Assembly: GCA_022360595.1 (NCBI GenBank)
Contig: JAKSCN010000436.1
Span: 1 to 18,453 of the forward strand
From: Chromatiales bacterium
GTDB lineage: Bacteria > Pseudomonadota > Gammaproteobacteria > Chromatiales > Chromatiaceae
Reading direction: 5' to 3'
DNA: 18,453 bases
This document shows, in pieces, positions 6,397-12,257 of this stretch; the first letter of the stretch is position 1, and each line of letters starts with the position of its first letter. The translations under genes and the position numbers were made by a program. The notes beneath the pieces are model-generated. The model saw nothing but the letters and a program-made list of their open reading frames with translations, was not told the DNA's origin and did no database searches.

Positions 6397-7665
6397 CTAA
6401 AACCCCATCTCACTCTTGATCATGCCAACCAGGTAGAAAGAGCCAAATGCCACCACCCGGCCTTCACTGCCGGCAACCTCTTGAGCCGCCGTCAACGCGG
6501 TGGCGCTATCGGTAAACCGGTTGATTCGCTTAGCGGCAACACCAGCCTCGACCAGACACTGTTCCAGCCGATCCATCGCCGCGGCCCGCTCGCCTTCCAA
6601 GGGAAAGATATGCCAGCGGTCGATCACCTCCATCATGGTCGCTACGACGCGGGTAATATCCTTATCCGCCAGCATCGAGAAGACAGCCACTGTATCACCC
6701 GCACAGAACATATCCTTCAAGTTGCCACGCAATGATCTGGCGGCTTCCGGATTATGCGCTACATCGAGCAACACCACGGGTTCTTTGCCCAACACCTCAA
6801 AGCGCCCCGCCACCTTTGCGGCCAAAAGTCCGGCCCGCACACTCTGCTGATCCACAGGCAGAGAGTCCTTCATCTGATCCAGCAACATCAATACACCCGA
6901 CGCATTGCGTAGCTGAAAATGACCGCGCAACGTGGGCAGTGGCAGTGAGCGGCGATTACTGGTCTCTGACCACCAGTTCCAACCCTGCTCCCCTACAGAG
7001 AAACCAAAGTCTCTCTCCGCAACATAGAGGCGGCTCCCCACTTTCTCCGCATGTTCGACAACCGAATCGGGGAGCTGTTCACCAGCAAATACGGTCGGTC
7101 GATCCGGGCGCATAATACCGGCCTTTTCATAACCGATAGCCTCACGGTTATCGCCCAACCAGTCAGTGTGGTCCAAGTCTACAGTGGTAATCAGGGCGGC
7201 ATCGGCATCGATAATATTGACGGCATCCAAACGCCCACCCAGTCCCACTTCGAGCAGTATTACATCGAGCTGGGCTTCGCTGAACAGCCACAAGGCAGCG
7301 AGCGTACCAAACTCAAAATAGGTGAGCGGTGTCTCTTGGCGGGCCTGATCGATCTGCTCAAAGGCTTGGCAGATCAACTCGTCGCTGGCTTCAACACCAT
7401 CGATCAGAATACGCTCGTTATAACGATAAAGGTGAGGAGAGGTGTAACAGCCCACCCGATAGCCGGCAGCGGTCAATATCTCTCTTAAGAAGGCGACACT
7501 GGAACCTTTGCCATTGGTACCACCCACGGTAATGACGCGGCTCGAGAGTGGCGATGGGTGGAGTTCCTGCCACACAGCGCCAACGCGATCCAGCCCGAGC
7601 CGAATCTCTGTCGGGTTCAAGGTGAGCTGCCAGTCGAGCCATTCATTGAGAGTCGAAAAGCGCAT
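6397..7665 (-). CDS. folC: Bifunctional folylpolyglutamate / dihydrofolate synthase
   Basis: FolC adds glutamate to dihydropteroate and then to folates. The 422-residue protein has the Mur-ligase-type P-loop GGTNGKGSSVAFL at about 48-60, followed by YTSPHLYRYNERI, TYFEFGTLAALWLF, VGLGGRLDAVNII and TTVDLDHTDWLG (about 160-171). LLDVAHNPEAA marks the C-terminal domain. All are FolC signatures, and the length matches E. coli FolC. The start is the ATG at 7665. It lies 48 bases after accD, the usual neighbour. Nothing in the gene is unusual. Confidence 0.96.
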   Translation of the reverse strand: MRFSTLNEWLDWQLTLNPTEIRLGLDRVGAVWQELHPSPLSSRVITVGGTNGKGSSVAFLREILTAAGYRVGCYTSPHLYRYNERILIDGVEASDELICQAFEQIDQARQETPLTYFEFGTLAALWLFSEAQLDVILLEVGLGGRLDAVNIIDADAALITTVDLDHTDWLGDNREAIGYEKAGIMRPDRPTVFAGEQLPDSVVEHAEKVGSRLYVAERDFGFSVGEQGWNWWSETSNRRSLPLPTLRGHFQLRNASGVLMLLDQMKDSLPVDQQSVRAGLLAAKVAGRFEVLGKEPVVLLDVAHNPEAARSLRGNLKDMFCAGDTVAVFSMLADKDITRVVATMMEVIDRWHIFPLEGERAAAMDRLEQCLVEAGVAAKRINRFTDSATALTAAQEVAGSEGRVVAFGSFYLVGMIKSEMGF

Positions 7666-7701
7666 GTCGGTATCGTCAGGCAGCTAACGTTTTGGAAGGA
7701 T

Positions 7702-7726
7702 AGCCAGGGCCGATCAGGGCCTGGCT
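7702..7726 (-). other. Stem-loop spanning the accD stop codon
   Basis: AGCCAGG (7726-7720) pairs with CCTGGCT (7708-7702), 7 bp, and the hairpin holds the accD TGA (7716-7714) in its loop region. No T-run follows on the minus strand, so it is not a standard terminator. It could shape coupling to folC or protect the accD mRNA end, or it could be chance in a GC-rich stretch. Confidence 0.4.
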
Positions 7727-8577
7727 TTGTGCATAAAAATACTCAACACATTGGCTAGCTGATCGCGCATTTCACGGCGATCGACAATCATGTCCACCGT
7801 ACCATGATCCAGCAGAAACTCACTGCGCTGAAAGCCGTCCGGCAAGGTCTCACGCACGGTCTGCTCGATGACCCGCGGGCCGGCAAAGCCGATCAGCGCG
7901 TTGGGCTCAGCCACATTCACATCGCCCAGCATGGCAAAACTGGCCGAAACACCACCGGTGGTCGGATCGGTCAGTACCGAGATATAAGGAATACCGCGCT
8001 TGGCCATTTTGCCCAATGCAGCACTGGTCTTGGCCATCTGCATCAGTGAGAAGAGTGACTCCTGCATACGTGCACCGCCACTGGCAGAGAAACAGATAAA
8101 GGGGATGTTGTGCTCCAGACAGATATTGGCGCCCTGCACAAAACGCTCTCCAACAACCGAACCCATCGAGCCGCCCATAAAGCTGAACTCAAACGCCGCA
8201 ACCACCACATCCATACCTTTTAGCTGCCCTTTCATCACCACCAGGGCATCTTTCTCACCGGTCTGCTTCTGGGCGGCAAGAACACGATCCTTATACTTTT
8301 TGCTGTCTTTGAACTTCAGCGGATCACCAGGACTGAGCTCCTCGGCAATCTCTTCACCACTTTCGGGATCAAGAAAGATCTCCAGGCGTCGTCTCGCGCC
8401 AATGCGATTATGGTGATCACACTTGGGGCAGACATCAAAATTGCGTTCCATCTCTGCCCGGTAGAGAATCGCCCCACACCCCGGGCACTTGGCCCAAAGC
8501 CCTTCAGGGACTACCCGCTTGGTACCACTACCTTCGGTACGGATACGGCTGGGCATCAATTTTTCAAACCAGTTCAT
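7714..8577 (-). CDS. accD: Acetyl-CoA carboxylase carboxyltransferase subunit beta
   Basis: AccD pairs with AccA to move the carboxyl group from biotin to acetyl-CoA, giving malonyl-CoA for fatty acid synthesis. The 287-residue protein starts with the diagnostic zinc ribbon, Cys31 and Cys34 in KCPGCGAIL and Cys50 and Cys53 in DVCPKCDHHNRIG. The carboxyltransferase (crotonase-like) fold follows, with ICFSASGGARMQESLFSLMQ and TDPTTGGVSASFAMLGD. The start is the ATG at 8577, behind an AGGA site. A 9-bp hairpin and the 98-base gap separate it from trpA. accD next to folC is the common arrangement. Confidence 0.97.
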   Translation of the reverse strand: MNWFEKLMPSRIRTEGSGTKRVVPEGLWAKCPGCGAILYRAEMERNFDVCPKCDHHNRIGARRRLEIFLDPESGEEIAEELSPGDPLKFKDSKKYKDRVLAAQKQTGEKDALVVMKGQLKGMDVVVAAFEFSFMGGSMGSVVGERFVQGANICLEHNIPFICFSASGGARMQESLFSLMQMAKTSAALGKMAKRGIPYISVLTDPTTGGVSASFAMLGDVNVAEPNALIGFAGPRVIEQTVRETLPDGFQRSEFLLDHGTVDMIVDRREMRDQLANVLSIFMHKARP

Positions 8578-8607
8578 GGTTAAATCCTGTCTCTCGTCTG
8601 TGGCAAA

Positions 8608-8630
8608 CGGTCAACCTGCATGGCCGACCG
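8608..8630 (-). terminator. Hairpin between trpA and accD, possible weak terminator
   Basis: On the minus strand CGGTCGGCC (8630-8622) and GGTTGACCG (8616-8608) form a 9-bp stem with two G-U pairs and the loop ATGCA. Only three Ts (8607-8605) follow, so full termination is doubtful. Its place in the 98-base gap between trpA and accD would suit partial termination or a processing point between the trp genes and accD-folC. Confidence 0.45.
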
Positions 8631-8675
8631 GCAGAAATAATTGCCAAGTTTATCAAGGTTCAGAGGCGCTGGATG

Positions 8676-9482
8676 TTAATTTTCATCCATCGCACTACGC
8701 ATAGCAGCCAACAACTCTGCTACAGCGGGAGCAATCGCATCGGGTTGATCAGCGAACGCTTCAACACGGTTTACTAAAGCACTGCCAACAATCACCGCAT
8801 CGGCAACACGGCCCACCGCCTGGGCAGTAGCTGGGTCTTTGATACCGAATCCGACACCAACCGGCAGATCGGTATGCTGGCGAATCTCTTCCAACTTGGT
8901 TGCGACCGCATCAACATCCAGTTTGGCGGCGCCGGTAATCCCTTTGAATGAGACGGAGTAGACAAAACCACCAGCGGCATCGCAAATGCGCTTGATACGT
9001 TCAGGTGTACTGGTCGGCGCCACAAGGAAAACCGGATCGATGTCATGCTTGCCCAAAATCCGGCAAAACTCCTCCGCCTCTTCCGGAGGAATATCGACGG
9101 TGATCAGACCATCAACACCCGCTTCGGCAGCCGCTTCAGCGAAAACCTGATAGCCCACCACCTCAATGGGATTGAGATACCCCATCAAAATAACCGGTGT
9201 CTCCTGATCCTGACTACGAAACTCTTTCACCATCGCCAGCACATCACGCAAGCTGACCTTGTGGATCAGGGCGCGCTCGTTGGCTTTCTGAATCACCGGA
9301 CCATCGGCCATGGGATCAGAGAAAGGGACGCCCAGCTCAATGATACTGGCGCCAGCCTCAACCATCGCATGCATCAGTGGCACAGTGACGCCAGGGGCAG
9401 GATCACCCGCGGTGACAAAGGGGATCAGCGCTGTGCGATTTTCCGATTTTAACTGCTGAAAACGTCCACTGATTCGACTCAT
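8676..9482 (-). CDS. trpA: Tryptophan synthase alpha subunit
   Basis: TrpA cleaves indole-3-glycerol phosphate and passes indole through the tunnel to TrpB. The 268 residues match the Salmonella enzyme in length. Its catalytic acids fall at the same numbers: Glu49 in SIIELGVPFSDPMADGP and Asp60 in the same stretch. VDGLITVDIPPEEAEEF, FLVAPTST and GVGFGIKDPATA are further family marks. Its ATG overlaps the trpB stop by 4 bases (ATGA at 9482-9479), giving translational coupling of the two subunits. Confidence 0.97.
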   Translation of the reverse strand: MSRISGRFQQLKSENRTALIPFVTAGDPAPGVTVPLMHAMVEAGASIIELGVPFSDPMADGPVIQKANERALIHKVSLRDVLAMVKEFRSQDQETPVILMGYLNPIEVVGYQVFAEAAAEAGVDGLITVDIPPEEAEEFCRILGKHDIDPVFLVAPTSTPERIKRICDAAGGFVYSVSFKGITGAAKLDVDAVATKLEEIRQHTDLPVGVGFGIKDPATAQAVGRVADAVIVGSALVNRVEAFADQPDAIAPAVAELLAAMRSAMDEN

Positions 9483-10696
9483 AGCTCTATACCATCGAGT
9501 GCTGCTACGGTATGCATATCTTTATCGCCTCGGCCCGACAGGTTGACCAAAACGATCTGATCCTTATTCATGGTCGGTGCCAGCTTTGCCGCATAGGCCA
9601 GCGCATGGCTCGACTCCAGGGCCGGGATAATCCCTTCGGTACGGGTCAGTGTATGGAAAGCGGCCAGCGCCTCCTGGTCGGTCACGGCCACATACTGAGC
9701 GCGTCCCACATCTTTCAGCCAAGCGTGCTCCGGGCCAACGCCCGGGTAGTCCAAACCGGCCGACACCGAATGGGTCTCAATAATCTGGCCATCCTGGTCT
9801 TCCATTAAATAGGTGCGGTTACCGTGCAATACCCCGGGTCTACCGGCACACAGCGGAGCGGCATGATTGCCGGTTTCCAACCCATCACCTGCAGCCTCAA
9901 CGCCGTAGATAGCAACGTCGCTGTCATTCAGGAAAGGATAAAAGAGGCCAATTGCGTTTGAACCACCACCCACACAAGCCACTAAGGCATCCGGCATAGC
10001 ACCGGCTTGCTGCTGGATCTGCTCACGCGCTTCACGACCGATGACCGCCTGAAAATCGCGCACCATCGCCGGATAAGGGTGCGGCCCCGCCACGGTACCG
10101 ATGATGTAGAAGGTGTTGTCGACATTGGTTACCCAGTCGCGCATCGCCTCGTTCAGCGCATCTTTCAAAGTTTTGGAACCGGACTCGACACCGACCACTT
10201 CCGCGCCCAGCAGACGCATGCGATAAACATTGGCCTCTTGACGGGCTATATCCACTGCCCCCATGTAGACCACGCACTCCAGGCCCAGGCGGGCCGCGAC
10301 AGTGGCTGTCGCCACACCATGCTGACCAGCACCGGTCTCGGCAATAATACGGGTTTTGCCCATCCGCTTGGCCAGCAGCGCCTGACCGATGGTGTTGTTC
10401 ACCTTATGCGCGCCGGTGTGGTTCAGATCTTCGCGCTTCAGATAGATTTGCGCACCGCCCAGCTCGCGGCTCAGGCGTTCGGCATGATAGATGGGGGAAG
10501 GACGACCCACATAGTGGGCCAGATCGGCATCCAGCTCCGCCAGGAACGTTTCGTCCTGCATGTACTTCTCATAGGCCTGGCGGAGCTCGTCCAGAGGCTC
10601 CATCAAGGTTTCGGCCACAAACAGTCCGCCGTAGGGGCCAAAGTGACCACGCTCATCCGGCACACTGTTAAAATCGATCTGCTCTTCAGTTGGCAC
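9479..10696 (-). CDS. trpB: Tryptophan synthase beta subunit
   Basis: TrpB is the PLP enzyme that joins indole and serine to tryptophan. The 405-residue protein is of the TrpB1 type, which works with TrpA. The PLP lysine is Lys98 in NHTGAHKVNNTIGQALL, followed by ETGAGQHGVATA and the phosphate loop GGGSNAIG. SGRGDKD closes the C-terminal part. I accept the GTG start at 10696, because an AGGAG site lies 6 bases before it and the reading frame then starts inside the trpF end with an 11-base overlap. The N-terminus of about 10 extra residues ahead of the conserved region is normal. Confidence 0.97.
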   Translation of the reverse strand: MPTEEQIDFNSVPDERGHFGPYGGLFVAETLMEPLDELRQAYEKYMQDETFLAELDADLAHYVGRPSPIYHAERLSRELGGAQIYLKREDLNHTGAHKVNNTIGQALLAKRMGKTRIIAETGAGQHGVATATVAARLGLECVVYMGAVDIARQEANVYRMRLLGAEVVGVESGSKTLKDALNEAMRDWVTNVDNTFYIIGTVAGPHPYPAMVRDFQAVIGREAREQIQQQAGAMPDALVACVGGGSNAIGLFYPFLNDSDVAIYGVEAAGDGLETGNHAAPLCAGRPGVLHGNRTYLMEDQDGQIIETHSVSAGLDYPGVGPEHAWLKDVGRAQYVAVTDQEALAAFHTLTRTEGIIPALESSHALAYAAKLAPTMNKDQIVLVNLSGRGDKDMHTVAALDGIEL

Positions 10697-11306
10697 GCTC
10701 TACTCCTCGCATAAACGCAGCGATCTTCTCCACATCCTTGATGCCTTTCTCCTTCTCCACCCCTCCGCTTACATCGACGGCATAGGGTCTCACCTGACGA
10801 ATGGCCTGCTCAACATTGTCGGGGGTCAGCCCACCGGCCAACACGATCTCGCCAGCCATCTCGGTGGGAATGCGATCCCACTCAAAACTCTCTCCCGTGC
10901 CACCCGGCACCCCTTTACGATAACTGTCCAGCAGTATCCCTGCGGCAGCGCTATAGCGTTCGCGCACGGCGACCAGGTCCACATCGTCACGCATACGGAT
11001 AGCCTTTATAAATGGTCTGCCGTACCGCCCGCAGTCAGTGGGCGACTCATCACCGTGGAATTGCAACAGATCAAGAGGCACCCGGGACAACACATGCGCA
11101 ATGGTATCCGGCTGTTCATTCACGAACAGGCCCACTGTCGTTATAAACGGTGGTAGCGACGCAACGATCTCAGCCGCCGCATCAGGTGTTACCGCGCGTG
11201 GGCTCGGTGGATAGAACACCAGACCAATGGCATCAGCGCCACAGGTTACTGCTGATTGGGCATCTTCAACACGGGTAATTCCGCAAATTTTAACACGGGT
11301 TTTCAT
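10686..11306 (-). CDS. trpF: Phosphoribosylanthranilate isomerase
   Basis: TrpF carries out the Amadori rearrangement of phosphoribosylanthranilate in tryptophan synthesis. This 206-residue single-domain protein starts MKTRVKICGITRVEDAQ with the catalytic Cys8, and the catalytic Asp127 is in GILLDSYRKGVPGGTGE. QFHGDE and the C-terminal phosphate site LAGGLTPDNV and DVSGGVE are also present. It is free-standing, not fused to trpC. The ATG at 11306 has no clear ribosome site. It begins 72 bases after truA and overlaps trpB, so trpF, trpB and trpA form one unit. No leader peptide rich in Trp is visible upstream. Confidence 0.95.
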   Translation of the reverse strand: MKTRVKICGITRVEDAQSAVTCGADAIGLVFYPPSPRAVTPDAAAEIVASLPPFITTVGLFVNEQPDTIAHVLSRVPLDLLQFHGDESPTDCGRYGRPFIKAIRMRDDVDLVAVRERYSAAAGILLDSYRKGVPGGTGESFEWDRIPTEMAGEIVLAGGLTPDNVEQAIRQVRPYAVDVSGGVEKEKGIKDVEKIAAFMRGVERAN

Positions 11307-11378
11307 TGGACAGACAAAGATACAGCAACATCGATTCAGGTGAAAGCGGGATCGCCACCAAATAGAGCCTATGGGTCG

Positions 11379-12146
11379 TTATAACGGTGGATTCTCGGGC
11401 AGTTGGAACTCTTCGGGATACCCCACCCGAACCAGGTAAAGTCCTTCGGGTTGAGCCGTGACACCCCCCAGTGTCCGATCCTGATGTTCCAACACCTGCC
11501 TGGTCCAGTCGAGGGGTTGTTCCCCCTTGCCGATGGCGATCAGTACGCCGGCAATATTTCTCACCATATGGTGCAGAAAGGCGTTGGCGGTTACATCCAG
11601 AAAGATGCGGTCAGCCTCCTGGGTGACAGAGATATGGGTAATAGTGCGCACCGGACTTTTCGCCTGGCAGCCTATCGCCCGGTAAGAGGTAAAATCGTGA
11701 GTGCCGAGCAGATACTGGGCCGCTTGATGCATCCTCTGGCTATCCAGCGGTTTGTGAATCCACACCACCCTATCCTGCCACACCGAGGAGCGAGTCGGGC
11801 GATTGAGAATAATATAGCGATAGCTGCGCTCGAGCGCCGAGAAACGGGCATTGAAGTGCTCTGCCACCGGCCGCACCCAGTTGACGTTTACATCTTTGGG
11901 CAGGTTCACATTGGTCCCCAGCAGCCAGTTGCGTTCGCTACGCTGGGCCTCGGTATTAAAGTGTACAACTTGCCCCATACCGTGCACTCCCGCATCGGTG
12001 CGCCCCGCGCATTGCACCACTACAGGATGGTCGGCCACGACAGAGAGCGCCTGCTCAAGAGTCTCTTGCACGGTACGCACATCACCCTGCGTCTGCCAAC
12101 CGTGAAATGCGGCACCGTTATACTCAACCCCCATCGCCACACGCAT
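11379..12146 (-). CDS. truA: tRNA pseudouridine(38-40) synthase
   Basis: TruA makes pseudouridine at positions 38-40 of the anticodon arm. The catalytic Asp51 (E. coli Asp60) is in AGRTDAGVHGMGQVVHF. RYRYIILN-like text appears as RSYRYIILNRP, and FLHHMVRNIAGVLIAIGKG is the family's later signature. The frame can also start at a TTG (12158). That codon directly abuts the GGGGAG ribosome site, so the ATG at 12146 is preferred, 12 bases after the site. It gives the normal N-terminus (MRVAMGVEYNGAAFHGWQ) and 255 residues. The gene follows the fimV terminator and may start the truA-trpFBA transcript; I see no clear promoter. Confidence 0.95.
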   Translation of the reverse strand: MRVAMGVEYNGAAFHGWQTQGDVRTVQETLEQALSVVADHPVVVQCAGRTDAGVHGMGQVVHFNTEAQRSERNWLLGTNVNLPKDVNVNWVRPVAEHFNARFSALERSYRYIILNRPTRSSVWQDRVVWIHKPLDSQRMHQAAQYLLGTHDFTSYRAIGCQAKSPVRTITHISVTQEADRIFLDVTANAFLHHMVRNIAGVLIAIGKGEQPLDWTRQVLEHQDRTLGGVTAQPEGLYLVRVGYPEEFQLPENPPL

Positions 12147-12180
12147 TGTCGGAACCAACTCCCCGCTATTTGCAACTATA

Positions 12181-12244
12181 GAAAAGAAGAGAGGCGCCTA
12201 AGCGCCTCTCATCAATTGACATTCGGCTATAAAAAAATAGCCGA
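12181..12244 (-). terminator. Double-hairpin terminator after fimV
   Basis: Two hairpins lie just past the fimV stop on the minus strand. The first is TCGGCTAT (12244-12237), a loop of six Ts, and ATAGCCGA (12230-12223), 8 bp. The second is GAGAGGCGC (12210-12202), a 4-base loop, and GCGCCTCTC (12197-12189), 9 bp, followed by TTCTTTTC. The second with its T-rich tail is a good intrinsic terminator. The first has its T-run only in the loop. Confidence 0.8.
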
Positions 12245-12257
12245 TATTTGAACAGTG

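Noticed and set aside
11307..11378. Possible trp leader or attenuator before trpF
   Set aside because: No short frame with Trp codons and no terminator stem was found in the 72 bases.
12156..12158. TTG as start of truA
   Set aside because: The ribosome site directly abuts it; the ATG four codons later has usable spacing and gives the normal family N-terminus.
11403..12251. A 282-codon open frame on the plus strand
   Set aside because: It lies fully opposite truA, whose protein is clearly recognised, and its translation shows no family pattern; a frame shadow.
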